Numbered from the stretch's first letter, positions 16,204 to 26,000 are shown. The stretch: 33,021 nt of DNA from Oscillospiraceae bacterium (GCA_902789515.1 CADAOK010000029.1:1-33021); one strand, 5' to 3'. A program made the numbers and translations. Notes: generated from the letters alone by a model not told the origin.

Positions 16204-16899
16204 TTACCAGTTATTAAGGCTGTAATCGCAGGATGATGCGAACGAGTTCCAGCGGTCCCTGCCGCACCCTATATCATCATAGACCGCACAGGTCTTAAAA
16301 CCGCCCAAGTACGCACCGCGGCAGGCCGCAGGGACATCATCGAAGACAAGAGCTCCGCCGGGAGCAACGGTATTCCCCATAGCGCTGATATAATCAAGCA
16401 CTTTAAGGAATACATCCGGCGAGCTCTTGTCTGTATTTTTGCCCGTGTCTTCGAGAGTAATGACAGCATCGAACAGTTCAAGGATGCCGGTGCTGCGGAG
16501 CGAATTAAGACAGTTTGTGCGGTTCAGCGCGGTGGCGACCCCCATCTTGTAACCGAGCCTCCTGGCTTCGTTAACGTATTCGCGTGCGCCCTCTTTAAGC
16601 TTTACTTCGCTCTTATAGAATTCGCCCACCATCTGATTCCAGGTGTCCTGCACCTCCTGAGGCGTAAGGGGGATCTTATATCTTTCCACGGTATACTTTG
16701 CCGCGTCTTCTATAGATACGCGCTTGACCATGTCGGTATAATCCGGCGTGACTTCATATCCGTACCTTCCGAGGAAATCGACATCGACCTGATTCCACAC
16801 GTTCATGGAATCAAGCAGCGTTCCGTCGAGGTCGAATATAAGAAGGGAGATGCCTTCGCTCTTCAGGGAAGGCAGGTAGGGGTAGCGTCCGTTTTCCAT
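16204..16899 (-). CDS. HAD-superfamily hydrolase (phosphoglucomutase/phosphatase-like)
   Basis: A 231-residue cytoplasmic haloacid-dehalogenase enzyme, probably a small-molecule phosphatase. Motif I is FDLDGTLLDS with nucleophile D23 and D25; the cap domain spans about 35-100; motif II is GVATALNR; the lysine is in the TGKNTDKSSPDVF stretch; motif IV is LVFDDVPAACRGA. It resembles the beta-phosphoglucomutase/Gph subgroup, but the substrate cannot be told. Its ATG overlaps the stop of ttdB by one base (TGATG), so the two are probably translationally coupled in a three-gene operon with ttdA. A role in the same pathway, or in damaged-metabolite repair, is only an inference from this linkage. Confidence 0.9.
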   Translation of the reverse strand: MENGRYPYLPSLKSEGISLLIFDLDGTLLDSMNVWNQVDVDFLGRYGYEVTPDYTDMVKRVSIEDAAKYTVERYKIPLTPQEVQDTWNQMVGEFYKSEVKLKEGAREYVNEARRLGYKMGVATALNRTNCLNSLRSTGILELFDAVITLEDTGKNTDKSSPDVFLKVLDYISAMGNTVAPGGALVFDDVPAACRGAYLGGFKTCAVYDDIGCGRDRWNSFASSCDYSLNNW

Positions 16900-17522
16900 C
16901 AGCTCATGTAATTCAGCTTACCCTTGAGCGCTTCAAGAGCAGCCTGCTTCTTCTGTTCGAATTCCACCTTGTTGTTCTCGATCAGGTTATTGCCGTATGA
17001 ATCTATGGAGACCACGAGAGGTCCGAATTCCTCCACCCTGAGCTTCCACATTGCTTCCGGCATTCCGAGGTCGAGCCACTCGACACCTTCCGTTTCAACG
17101 CACTCTTCTGCGGCAACCACCGCACAGCCGCCGGGGAAGATCGTGTGGATCGCGCAGTTGTCGATGCAGCCCTGTGTAGTCTTGGGTCCCATGCCGCCTT
17201 TGCCGATGACGATTTTCGCGCCGGTGGCAGCGAGGAATTCCGCCTCCGCCTTCTCCATCCTCATCGATGTGGTAGGACCTACGCTTATTACCTTGTACTT
17301 GTCTTCTTCGCCTTCCGCAGAGATCTTCTTCATGATCGGACCCGCATGGAATATAGCCTTGCCCTTGAGATCCACCGGGGGTTCCTTGCCTGAGATGACG
17401 ACCCTGTGGTGAACGTCGTCTCTTCCGGTGACTATCTCTCCTGTGAGGTAGATCACATCACCGATATGTACCTTCTTGATATCTTCGTCCGTTACCGGCG
17501 TCTTGAAATGGAATGTGCTCAT
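16899..17522 (-). CDS. ttdB: Class I hydro-lyase beta subunit (L(+)-tartrate dehydratase / fumarase, TtdB-like)
   Basis: A 207-residue beta subunit of the two-subunit iron-sulfur hydro-lyase family that includes E. coli TtdAB and the C-terminal half of class I fumarases. Clear family stretches are GDVIYLTGEIVTGRD, GKAIFHAGPI, VGPTTSMRM, VIGKGGMGPKT, IFPGGCAVVAAE, DLGMPEAMW and EFGPLVVSIDSYGNNL. From memory these match TtdB closely. Substrate (tartrate or malate/fumarate) cannot be fixed by sequence alone. The start codon overlaps the ttdA stop by four bases (ATGA). It is followed by the one-base overlap with the HAD gene. Confidence 0.92.
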   Translation of the reverse strand: MSTFHFKTPVTDEDIKKVHIGDVIYLTGEIVTGRDDVHHRVVISGKEPPVDLKGKAIFHAGPIMKKISAEGEEDKYKVISVGPTTSMRMEKAEAEFLAATGAKIVIGKGGMGPKTTQGCIDNCAIHTIFPGGCAVVAAEECVETEGVEWLDLGMPEAMWKLRVEEFGPLVVSIDSYGNNLIENNKVEFEQKKQAALEALKGKLNYMS

Positions 17523-18421
17523 AATGTGACTCCCTTGTGTGTGAAGAAATCATAGGAAAGGTCAGGAGAGATCCTGATGCCGGCCCTTCTGTGTGCCCAG
17601 CATGCGGTGCTCATTCCGACCGCAAGAGTGGCGGGATGGCGCGCTGCCTGCTCGATGTTGACCCCCATGACGGAGAGCTTGCCGCCGAAACCGCCGGGAC
17701 CTAATCCTACAGAGTTCAGGCCTTCTTCGATATCCTTTTCCATCTGTGCCGCCTTCGGGTTCGGATTGGAAGATCCTACGGGGCGCAGCAATGCCTTCTT
17801 GGAGAGCTTGGCTGCCACTTCGGCCGAACCTGCGATGCCGATGCCTACGAGGCAGGGAGGGCATGCGTTGACGCCGTATGTTGTCATCTGGTCGAAAACG
17901 GCTTTCGCGATGCCGTCGTATCCTTCAAGGGGCATCAGCACCTTCGCGAAACCGGGCAGGGAACATCCGCCTCCCGCCATATAGAAATACAGCTCAAGCT
18001 GATCGCTGCCGCCCACGAGTTCCCAGTCGATCCACGGTATATGGTGGCCGATGTTGTTCCCTGTGTTGTATTCATCGAAGACCTCGACTGCGTTGTGTCT
18101 CAAGGGTGCTTCGACAGTTGCTTTCTTTACTGCTTCTATGAGTGCGGGCTCGATCTCGTTCAGGTAAGGGAAACCTGTTCCCACACGTGCGAAAAACTGC
18201 GGCAGGCCCGTATCCTGACATGACGGACGGCCGAGCTTATCAGCCATCTCCATGTTCTTCTCCATAACATCGTAGATGCTTGGAGCGAAGCCTTCCGTCT
18301 CGATCTCTTTCATCTCGGAAAGCCTCTTTTTTACATCATCCGGAAGGTGTCCTGCCGAATGGCAAATGAACGATGAGACGAGACCTGCAAGGCGCTCTGT
18401 AACCTGAGTGTCGCAAGACAT
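17519..18421 (-). CDS. ttdA: Class I hydro-lyase alpha subunit, 4Fe-4S (L(+)-tartrate dehydratase / fumarase, TtdA-like)
   Basis: A 300-residue alpha subunit carrying the oxygen-sensitive 4Fe-4S cluster. The expected cysteines are visible: C68 in PSCQDTG, C153 in AGGGCSLPG, and C187/C190 in NACPPCLVG. Other family blocks are APLRHNAVEVFDEYNTGNN, VLMPLEGYDG, LRPVGSSNPNPKAAQ, SVMGVNIEQAARHPAT and CWAHRRAG. AGGGC and SVMGV match TtdA better, as I recall, than the fumarase KGGGSEN version, so tartrate dehydratase (product oxaloacetate) or a TtdA-like fumarase are both possible. ATG 18421 is chosen, with GGGGG 8 bases upstream; the TTG at 18481 lacks a ribosome site. It is the first gene of the ttdA-ttdB-HAD operon. 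Confidence 0.92.
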   Translation of the reverse strand: MSCDTQVTERLAGLVSSFICHSAGHLPDDVKKRLSEMKEIETEGFAPSIYDVMEKNMEMADKLGRPSCQDTGLPQFFARVGTGFPYLNEIEPALIEAVKKATVEAPLRHNAVEVFDEYNTGNNIGHHIPWIDWELVGGSDQLELYFYMAGGGCSLPGFAKVLMPLEGYDGIAKAVFDQMTTYGVNACPPCLVGIGIAGSAEVAAKLSKKALLRPVGSSNPNPKAAQMEKDIEEGLNSVGLGPGGFGGKLSVMGVNIEQAARHPATLAVGMSTACWAHRRAGIRISPDLSYDFFTHKGVTL

Positions 18422-18490
18422 ATTATTTACCCCCGATGCGGAAACTATAGATGTAAGTATATCATTCTTGATACACCCCAAAACAGCAAT

Positions 18491-18496
18491 TATAAT
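18491..18496 (+). promoter_or_regulatory. -10 box for the esterase gene
   Basis: Perfect TATAAT 34 bases before the ATG at 18530, in the short divergent region shared with ttdA. No -35 recognised. Confidence 0.45.
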
Positions 18497-18529
18497 TTAC
18501 ATATATACGTAATCAGGAAAGGGTAAGGC

Positions 18530-19441
18530 ATGTTATCGATTTCAAGAAAGCTTGCGATGAAACAGACTCAGGTGTTCATCAAGAACTGCACCGAGTACGA
18601 TACACCGAGGCTTGCCGCGGAAGTCTATCCCGGCGATGTGACCGTCCTGTCAGATGTCGTTTACAGCGATACTCCGAACAGGCTTACCTTCGATCTGTAC
18701 AGACCCTTTGATGTTTCCGGCCAGAAGGACTGCTTTATCCTGATCCACGGCGGAGCATTTGTCTACGGGACCAAAGAGAATGACAAGAACTTCGGAATGC
18801 ACCTGGCGCGCACTTCTCAGATCCCGGTCATGAACATCAATTACACACTGATGCCTGATGCGGACATGTCTCAGATAATCAACGAGATCTTCCATGCGAT
18901 GAACTTTGCGGCGAAGGAATACGGCTTCACGCATTTCCATACGGTAGGTGATTCGGCAGGAGCATATCTTGCATACCTCACGGCGCTTGCGGCAAGGAAC
19001 AGGCATGTCGCGCACGAGATATGGGTATTCGAGAAGCTTAAAGTCTCGGTCGAATCGGCCGCACTCATCTGCGGTGCTTTCAGGAATGACCGCAAGAAGT
19101 GGCCGGGGATATATTTCGAGAAAGAGATGCCTTCGAAGACCGAGGCCCGCCGCCTTCCGGGATTCGTGTATGATCTCGCTTCGATCGGCGTCAAAGATCC
19201 CGGACTCAAGGTCTGCCTTATCACATGCGACAAGGATTTTCCCTATTGCCGTAAAGACACATTGGAACTCAAGAAAGCTCTTGAGGATGCAGGTGCGGAA
19301 GTTCCTTTCTATGATGCACAGAGCACTGTCATCGACGGCAAGGAACTTGATTGCGGACACGTGTTCTGCATTGCGCGCCCCGAGTGGCCTCAGGGCGTGA
19401 AGTCATTGCAGCTTATAAGTGATAACTTCTGCAGGAAGTGA
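18530..19441 (+). CDS. Alpha/beta hydrolase (HSL/carboxylesterase-like)
   Basis: A 303-residue esterase-like enzyme with no signal peptide. The oxyanion motif HGGAF is at residues 73-77, the nucleophile elbow GDSAG at 140-144 (S142), and a likely catalytic histidine lies in CGHVFCI near 283; the acid is probably in the LITCDKDFPYC stretch. This is the layout of the hormone-sensitive-lipase branch, which hydrolyses short acyl esters; an acetyl esterase acting on decorated sugars is plausible given the acyltransferases elsewhere in the window, but this is inference. AAAGGG (18518-18523) precedes the ATG. Its stop abuts the convergent ribU stop directly. Confidence 0.9.
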   Translation: MLSISRKLAMKQTQVFIKNCTEYDTPRLAAEVYPGDVTVLSDVVYSDTPNRLTFDLYRPFDVSGQKDCFILIHGGAFVYGTKENDKNFGMHLARTSQIPVMNINYTLMPDADMSQIINEIFHAMNFAAKEYGFTHFHTVGDSAGAYLAYLTALAARNRHVAHEIWVFEKLKVSVESAALICGAFRNDRKKWPGIYFEKEMPSKTEARRLPGFVYDLASIGVKDPGLKVCLITCDKDFPYCRKDTLELKKALEDAGAEVPFYDAQSTVIDGKELDCGHVFCIARPEWPQGVKSLQLISDNFCRK

Positions 19442-20077
19442 TCAGTCCCTGGTCTTCTCGTAAGTCCTGTTGATAAGCTTTGAGATGGGCTTATAGACGA
19501 AGAATGTGATAACGGATACCACAATACCCTTGAACAGATTGAAAGGAACGAATCCCAGCAGGAGGAGCTTGATCTCCGAATCGATCGCGGGGTTGACTGT
19601 CTGCGTCCATCCGATGATCGCCTCAAGGCTCTGACCCAGTACTGAAGCGTAGAGGGGCAAGTTGATGAATGCGTTTACGGGGACTGCGATAACTGCAAGA
19701 GCGAGAGTAGCGATAAGCATCGCGATGACTGCGCCCTTCCTTGTGCGTTTCTTCGTGTAGATGAAGCCTGCGGTGCCGACGAAGATCGAGCCTGTGATGA
19801 AGTTGCTCATCTCGCCGATCGCCATGGTTCCTGTCCAGGGAAGATGGATAAGGTTCTTGAGAAGTTCGATGATGATGCCGTATACGGGGCCGAGTGCAAA
19901 GGTCGCGATGAGGACCGGGACCTCGGAGAAATCGAACTTGAGGAACGGGGGCATCAGCGGGAGCGGTATCTCAAGGAACATGAGGATAACGGAAAGTGCC
20001 GTGAAGATCGCTGTTGTTGTGATGCGCACGATAAAACGGCGGCGCGTGCCACCCTGGGTGTTATTGGAATTATTCAT
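19442..20077 (-). CDS. ribU: ECF transporter S component, riboflavin (RibU)
   Basis: A 211-residue integral membrane protein with about six hydrophobic segments, the riboflavin-binding S subunit of an energy-coupling-factor importer. Family-like stretches are FTALSVILMFLEIPLPLMPPFLKFDFSEVP (split over TM1 and its loop), LGPVYGIIIELLKNLIH, TGTMAIGEMSNFITG and the late PFNLFKGIVVS. The EcfA ATPases and EcfT are not in this window and would be shared from elsewhere. The FMN riboswitch immediately upstream strongly supports riboflavin or FMN-precursor uptake. ATG 20077 is preferred over GTG 20086, because the Shine-Dalgarno AAAGGAA (20087-20093) is 9 bases from this ATG and directly touches the GTG. 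Confidence 0.95.
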   Translation of the reverse strand: MNNSNNTQGGTRRRFIVRITTTAIFTALSVILMFLEIPLPLMPPFLKFDFSEVPVLIATFALGPVYGIIIELLKNLIHLPWTGTMAIGEMSNFITGSIFVGTAGFIYTKKRTRKGAVIAMLIATLALAVIAVPVNAFINLPLYASVLGQSLEAIIGWTQTVNPAIDSEIKLLLLGFVPFNLFKGIVVSVITFFVYKPISKLINRTYEKTRD

Positions 20078-20086
20078 GATATTCAC

Positions 20087-20222
20087 TTCCTTTCATCCGG
20101 ACTTTACCGTCGGCCGCAGAATCTCACTGCGTCTGCCATGCCTCAAGATTTTGCATGGCTTGCGGGCTTCCGTATTCCACACGGTTACCGCCGGTCGGAG
20201 AATCACACTCCGCCTTGGATCA
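20087..20222 (-). promoter_or_regulatory. FMN riboswitch (RFN element) controlling ribU
   Basis: On the minus strand, reading from 20222 down, the RFN core blocks appear in order: TCTCCGACCGGCGGTAACCG, AAGCCCGCAAGCC, a variable hairpin CATGC...GCATG, GAGATTCTGCGGCCGACGGT and AAAGTCCGGATGAAAGGAAG. These match the known FMN riboswitch consensus. The Shine-Dalgarno AAAGGAA is at the 3' edge of the aptamer, so FMN binding probably masks it and blocks translation; no separate terminator hairpin is seen before the ATG. Confidence 0.96.
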
Positions 20223-20227
20223 CACTG

Positions 20228-20255
20228 ATTATACTATCGAATATGGTTTTGTAAA
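20228..20255 (-). promoter_or_regulatory. Promoter for the riboswitch-ribU transcript
   Basis: On the minus strand: -35 TTTACA (20250-20255), a 16-base spacer, and -10 TATAAT (20228-20233). Transcription would begin near 20222, right at the aptamer's 5' end. Confidence 0.7.
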
Positions 20256-20258
20256 CAG

Positions 20259-21002
20259 TTATCTGTCTTTGTATTCTTCACAAGTCTGCGCATAGTTCTC
20301 GGGCGTGCCGATATCGATGCACTCGCCCTCGCCCTTGTATGCATAGACCGGTATTATCTTGTACAGCCAGGAAGGGAAGTTGCCGGGTGCATCCGGGGGA
20401 TTGCCCTCTTCTATGTAACGGTCGAAATAGGGGATGATATCCCTGCCGTAGAAATACAACGCGTAGATGCCCCACTCGGTCTTGGGCTCGGAAGGTTTCT
20501 CCACCATGCCCAGGATCTGTCCGTCTTCCGCGATCTCCGCTATGGCCAGCTTCTTGCGCTGTTCAAGATCCGGAACCCTGATCGCGATGAGCGTGGGCGC
20601 ATTCTTCTCTTTGAAGAACTTGTACATTTCCGTGACGGAATAAGTGAAGATATTGTCGCCTGCGAAGATAGCAAGATCTTCGTCTATGTTCTCGTGCTTG
20701 ATCGTATAGATGATATCGCCGATGGCGCCTAAACGGTTCTCGTTATTTGTGGTGCCGTCGTCTAAGACGGTGATGGGAGCCTTTGATGATCTGTCGCAGG
20801 AATCAGCCCATTCGCTGAACTGGCCGGCGAAACGGGAGTTGGTTATGACGATTACCCTGTTAAGATCAGGCAGCTTGTCCACCTCGTCCATTATGTAATC
20901 GATAATGAGCTTGCTTCCCAACGGAAGGAGGGACTTGGGCTTGTCCTTTGTCAGAGGGTAAAGTCTGGTTGCATATCCTGCTGCGAGCAAAATCGCGATC
21001 AT
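20259..21002 (-). CDS. Sugar-phosphate nucleotidyltransferase (RmlA/NTP-transferase type)
   Basis: A 247-residue cytoplasmic nucleotidyltransferase that makes NDP-sugars from sugar-1-phosphates. The N-terminal signature LLAAGYATRLYPLTKDKPKS is at residues 5-24, with PLGSKLIIDY next, the metal-binding FAGDNIF near 112, and the product-side VEKPSEPKTEWGIYALYFY near 165. The length fits a stand-alone glucose-1-phosphate-type enzyme without a left-handed beta-helix tail. The ending DIGTPENYAQTCEEY is typical. Which sugar is used cannot be determined. AAGGAG lies 8 bases before the ATG. It is divergent from glmU, another nucleotidyltransferase, and both probably feed envelope glycan synthesis. Confidence 0.92.
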   Translation of the reverse strand: MIAILLAAGYATRLYPLTKDKPKSLLPLGSKLIIDYIMDEVDKLPDLNRVIVITNSRFAGQFSEWADSCDRSSKAPITVLDDGTTNNENRLGAIGDIIYTIKHENIDEDLAIFAGDNIFTYSVTEMYKFFKEKNAPTLIAIRVPDLEQRKKLAIAEIAEDGQILGMVEKPSEPKTEWGIYALYFYGRDIIPYFDRYIEEGNPPDAPGNFPSWLYKIIPVYAYKGEGECIDIGTPENYAQTCEEYKDR

Positions 21003-21066
21003 GTCAAATTCTCCTTAGATATCCTCACTAGTGCACCTATTATACCCTATTTTCGGGACAAAAGTT

Positions 21067-21075
21067 TGCTATAAT
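21067..21075 (+). promoter_or_regulatory. Extended -10 promoter for the glmU-pth-mfd operon
   Basis: TGCTATAAT: perfect TATAAT (21070-21075) with TGn extension, 43 bases before the glmU ATG. Confidence 0.65.
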
Positions 21076-21117
21076 AAACTCGCATTATAATGCGATTCCA
21101 AATGAAGAGGATAATAC

Positions 21118-22533
21118 ATGGATATTTGTGCAGTAGTTATGGCGGCCGGCAAGAGCACGCGCATGAAATCAAAACACTCAAAAGTCGTTCATCAGGTGTC
21201 GGGAAAGTATATCATTCAGTGGGTGGCTGACGCACTTTTCGATGCAGGATGCACGGAGCAGGTATATATCGTAGGAGAACAGCAGGGCGAGATCAGGGCA
21301 GTCTTGGGTGAGAACGTTGCTTATGTCCTTCAGGAACAGCAGCGCGGTACCGGACATGCAGTTGCCCAGGCGGCTCCTTTCCTTGAAGGAAGAGACGGAG
21401 TAACGATCGTTCTCCCCGGCGACTGTCCGATGGTATCTGCCGAGACGATCGGCAAGGCGCTGAAGGCTTTCGAGGAAGCGGGAGATGACTGCGCCGCTAT
21501 CATCATTACCGCGGAAGCCGATGACCCGACCGGTTACGGCAGGATCGTCAGAGGAGAAGACGGCAATGTCACAAGCATCGTCGAGCACAGGGACTGCACA
21601 GAAGAGCAGCTCAAGATAAGAGAGATCAACTCTTCGATGTATGTATTCAGGACATCGCTCCTTCTGTCAGCCCTCGGCAGGATCGGCGCGAACAATTCCC
21701 AGGGTGAGTACTACCTTACTGATACGATCAGCATCCTGATCAGCGACGGATTCAAGGTCGGCGCGGTCATATGCGATTTCGACGATACAAGGGGAGTCAA
21801 CGACTGCGTTCAGCTGGCAGAAGTCCAGGCGATAATGAACAGGCGCATACTCGAGAAGCACATGAGGAACGGCGTTCAGATCGTAGACCCGACAACAACA
21901 TGGATACACCACGCAGTCGAGATCGGCAATGATACGGTCATCCTTCCCGGCACCACACTTCTCGGCAATACGGTTATCGGCCACGACTGCATAATCGGAG
22001 AGAATTCGAGGATCGACAGCTCGGACATCGGCGATGGTACTGAGATCGACAATTCGATCGTCAGGGATTCGACTATCGGCACTGACTGCCGCATCGGACC
22101 TTTCTCACACATAAGACCTAACTGCAAGATAGACGATCATGTAACGATCGGCGCATATGTCGAGGTCAAGGGTTCTGAGATCGGCGAATACACCAGAGCG
22201 CGTCACCTTACATACATCGGTGACTCCAAGGTCGGCAAGAACGTCAACTTCGGATGCGGCACCGTAACCTGTAACTTCGACGGTCAGGACAAGGTCGGAT
22301 GCACGATCGAAGACAATGTCTTCATCGGAGGCAATTCAAACATCGTGTCTTCTGTCGTGCTCGGCAAGGATTCTTACATTGCCGCAGGTTCGACAATTAC
22401 GGCAGATGTACCTGCGCTCTCTCTCGGTATCGGAAGATCGAAACAGGTCAACAAGGACAACTGGGTATCGGACAAGAGCCGTCTCAGAGGCGAGAACTAC
22501 ATCCGCTTGGACGACAAGCGTTCGGAGGTCTGA
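21118..22533 (+). CDS. glmU: Bifunctional GlmU: N-acetylglucosamine-1-phosphate uridyltransferase / glucosamine-1-phosphate acetyltransferase
   Basis: A 471-residue enzyme, full length, that acetylates glucosamine-1-phosphate and then forms UDP-GlcNAc for peptidoglycan and glycans. The N-terminal pyrophosphorylase domain has VMAAGKSTRMKSKHSKVVH (7-25), EQQRGTGHAVAQA near 73 and LPGDCPM near 98. From about 255 the left-handed beta-helix begins, with hexapeptide repeats (DTVILPGTTLLGNTVIG, DIGDGTEIDNSIV) and the acetyltransferase stretch VEVKGSEIG...HLTYIGDSKVGKNVNFGCGTV. Shine-Dalgarno AGAGGA precedes the ATG. It begins an operon with pth and mfd, a gene order shared with Bacillus subtilis, where prs and ctc also intervene; those are absent here. 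Confidence 0.98.
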   Translation: MDICAVVMAAGKSTRMKSKHSKVVHQVSGKYIIQWVADALFDAGCTEQVYIVGEQQGEIRAVLGENVAYVLQEQQRGTGHAVAQAAPFLEGRDGVTIVLPGDCPMVSAETIGKALKAFEEAGDDCAAIIITAEADDPTGYGRIVRGEDGNVTSIVEHRDCTEEQLKIREINSSMYVFRTSLLLSALGRIGANNSQGEYYLTDTISILISDGFKVGAVICDFDDTRGVNDCVQLAEVQAIMNRRILEKHMRNGVQIVDPTTTWIHHAVEIGNDTVILPGTTLLGNTVIGHDCIIGENSRIDSSDIGDGTEIDNSIVRDSTIGTDCRIGPFSHIRPNCKIDDHVTIGAYVEVKGSEIGEYTRARHLTYIGDSKVGKNVNFGCGTVTCNFDGQDKVGCTIEDNVFIGGNSNIVSSVVLGKDSYIAAGSTITADVPALSLGIGRSKQVNKDNWVSDKSRLRGENYIRLDDKRSEV

Positions 22534-22542
22534 TCAGCTTTT

Positions 22543-23082
22543 ATGTGGCTTATCGCAGGACTCGGTAACCCCGGGAAGAAATACATGTATACCTGGCATA
22601 ACATGGGTTATCTTGCGATAGACATGCTGGCCGAAAGGAACGGATTCTTCCTCGACAAGGATAAGTTCAACGGCATGTACGGCAAGGGTAAGATAAATGG
22701 CGAGGATGCCGTCATAATCAAACCCACGACATTCATGAACAATTCCGGCGAGTGCCTAGTGCCTGCTGCCAGATTCTTCAAGATCCAGACAGATCACATC
22801 ATCGTCGTATATGACGATATCGATATAGCAAAGGGAACGGTCCGCGTAAGAGACAAGGGCAGCGCAGGAACACATAACGGAATGCGTTCGTGTGTTCAGA
22901 TGCTCGGCACGGAACTCTTCCCGAGGGTAAGGATCGGCACAGGTCCCGTACCGGAGCATTTCGATCTCATAAACTATGTTCTTACCGAGGTCCCGAAGGA
23001 CGAACGCGTCATGATGAACGATGCGTTTGTGACAGCCTGCGAAGCAATAGAAAAAATGGTGGCAGATGGAAAAAAGAATTGA
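22543..23082 (+). CDS. pth: Peptidyl-tRNA hydrolase
   Basis: A 179-residue enzyme that releases peptides from stalled peptidyl-tRNA. Key residues are all present: N9 in GLGNPGKKY, catalytic H19 in TWHNMG, N in KPTTFMNNSGE, D in VVYDDIDI, and the GSAGTHNGMRS loop. It is slightly shorter than the usual 185-195, which is within range. GGAGG (22524-22528), inside the last codons of glmU, is 14 bases from the ATG, longer than ideal. The 3' end overlaps mfd by 17 bases. Confidence 0.97.
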   Translation: MWLIAGLGNPGKKYMYTWHNMGYLAIDMLAERNGFFLDKDKFNGMYGKGKINGEDAVIIKPTTFMNNSGECLVPAARFFKIQTDHIIVVYDDIDIAKGTVRVRDKGSAGTHNGMRSCVQMLGTELFPRVRIGTGPVPEHFDLINYVLTEVPKDERVMMNDAFVTACEAIEKMVADGKKN

Positions 23083-26000
23083 AGAAATTCTTGACCTCAT
23101 AACCAAAGACAAAGGCCTGACCGACAGTCTCACTCTCGCACAGAAACAGGGCAAACACCTTAATATCTCAGGTTTTGCAAGAGAGCAAAAGGCTTATGTT
23201 ATTGCTGCCCTGGCAAGGCTTACCGGAAAGAAACCGGTGGTAATAGTACCGGATGCGGCAAGGGCAAGGGAACTCGCCAAAGGCCTCGGCGCTTTTACGG
23301 AAGGCGGAGTGTCCGTCCTTCAGCCGTCCGAGCTGTCGCTCGTTACCGCGGAAGCGGCATCAAGGGATCTGGAGCTCTCCAGGTGTGTCGCGCTCTCTGA
23401 TCTGATCTCAGGTGATTACGGTGCGGCTGTCATTGCATCAGGCGCACTTCTTAACAAACTCGAACCGGCGAAGAGCTTCAAGAGAAGGATCCTCTTTGTT
23501 AAGAACAGACAAGCCTTAGAACAGGACAATCTCCTCGAGTATCTCAGGACAAACGGATATGAGCGCGTTCCGCAGGTATCGCAGCCCGGCGAATATGCAT
23601 GCCGCGGAGACATCGTCGATGTCTTCGTTCCGGGATGCATAGATCCTTACAGGATCAGCCTGTTCGACGACGAGGTCGAGAGGATAAAGAGTTTCGACCG
23701 CGAGACGCAGAGATCTGTCGAAGAGCTTAACGAAGTAAGATTGATCCCTTCAGGTCTTTTCTCTTTTGCGGATCCGGAAGCGGCAAATACTGCGGCCGGT
23801 GTGGTGCTTGAACGCGCGGAAGAAGACATCTCCCGGATGAGCAGTAAGACATCGGATGCACGCAAGGCGGCAGAGCTCCTGAGAAGGACCGCCGATTCGG
23901 ATGCAACGAAGATCCGCGGAGGCATCGAACCTTCCGGAATCGCCAGATGGCTCGGAATAATACTTAAGAATCCGGCAAGCGTTCTCGATTATCTCGATGA
24001 GGACAAGACACTTGTCTTTTGTGATGAAATGATCGATATCGACGCCAGGATGAACGGCTACGCAAGCGAGTATGCGCAGCGTTGCCAGGAATCGTTCATG
24101 ATCGGTATGGCGCCCACATGCGCACCTTCCGCCATGCACAATCTCAGCAATACCATGAAGCGGATAGACGGTATAGAAGATGCGGTAACGACCAGCTGTC
24201 TCAAGGCTGCCGGCAACGGTCTTCCCGGCGGGATCGACTGCACTGTAACGGGCATCCCCGCTGACAGTTTCGCAGGGCGCAATGACGAACTGGCAGGACT
24301 TCTCAAGAAGGACGGAGGAAAGTCGGTTTTCCTTCTGGCGGCATCGGGCAAGCGAACGGATTCTCTCAAGGCAAGACTGGCTGAAGCCGGATGCTTCGCG
24401 GAAGTTACGGACAGCCTGCTGCCGGCGGGATTCTCATACCCGGCGCTCGGGATAACACTTCTCGGTGAGCAGGAATTATTCGGCAGCGACAGGATCGTTA
24501 AGCCGAAGAAAAAGGGCGGCAACCGCATCGCATTTTTCTCTGACATCCATCCCGGCGATTATGTTGTTCATGACACATACGGCATCGGCAGATATGAGGG
24601 ACTGGTCAACAAGAAGATAGGCGATATCCGCAAGGACTATCTCAAGATCGTATATGCTAAAGACCAGGTCCTCTTCATCCTTCCTGAGAACATCGACATG
24701 CTCCAGAAGTATGTCGGTCCGGGAGACCGCGAACCGAAGCTCACGAGGCTCGGAGGCGACGAGTGGAAGAGGTCTGTCTCGCGTGCCAGAGAATCGATCA
24801 AGAAGGTTGCTTACGACCTGCTCAAACTTTATGCGGCAAGGTCTGTCAGCAAGGGTTTCGCGTGTGAGCCGGACGAGGAGAACCAGAGGTTCTTTGAAGA
24901 ACGGTTCCCGTTTGTCGAGACAGAAGATCAGGCCCGTGCGATAAGAGAGATCAAGGCGGACATGGAATCGGAGCTTCCGATGGACAGACTCCTTTGCGGA
25001 GATGTCGGTTTCGGCAAGACCGAGGTCGCATTCAGGGCCATGTTCAAGGCCGTAATGAACGGGAAGCAGGTAATCCTTCTTGCTCCTACTACTCTTCTTG
25101 CGCAGCAGCATTACGATAATTTCGTGGAGCGCTGCAAGGACCTTCCGATAAGCGTTAATACAGTCCTGCTCTCGAGGTTCGTTCCGCAGGCGAAGATCAA
25201 GCAGAATCTGCAGGACATCGCGAAAGGCAAAGCGGATGTCATCATCGGCACGCACAGGGTATTATCCAACGATGTCCGTCCGCCGCACCTCGGTCTTCTC
25301 GTGGTCGACGAGGAACAGAGGTTCGGAGTAAACCACAAAGAGAAGATCAAGTCGATGAGGAACAATGTCGATGTGCTGACACTCTCCGCGACACCGATCC
25401 CGAGGACGCTCAACATGTCTCTTGCAGGCATAAGGGATATGTCGATGCTCGAGGAGGCTCCGTTCAACAGACGCGAAGTCCAGACCTATGTAATGGGATA
25501 CGACGAGCAGATAATAGTTCAGGCATGCATGCGTGAGATATCGCGCGGCGGCCAGGTATTCTATCTTTACAACCGCACTGCGGACATCGATCTTGTCGCG
25601 AGAAAACTTGCCGAACTTATGCCGGATGCCAGGGTCATATATGCGCACGGACAGATGGGCGAGCGCGAACTCGAGAATATTATCGCGGACTTCATAAAGG
25701 GCAAGTATGACATCCTCGTCTGCACGACGATAATCGAGAACGGCGTTGACATGCCGAACGTGAATACACTCATTGTCGAGAATGCGGACAGGTTCGGTCT
25801 CGCGCAGCTGTATCAGCTCAAGGGCCGCGTAGGAAGATCTGACCGTCAGGCCTATGCCTACATCACATATGACGCATCTGCGCCTCTCAAGGAAGAGGCA
25901 TCCAAAAGGCTCGAGGCCATCCGCGAATTTACTGAACTTGGTTCCGGCGTGAAGGTTGCGATCAGAGACCTCGAGGTGCGCGGCGCGGGAAGTCTTCTCG

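Noticed and set aside
18422..18481. N-terminal extension of TtdA to the TTG at 18481
   Set aside because: No Shine-Dalgarno, and it would add 20 residues that TtdA proteins do not have.
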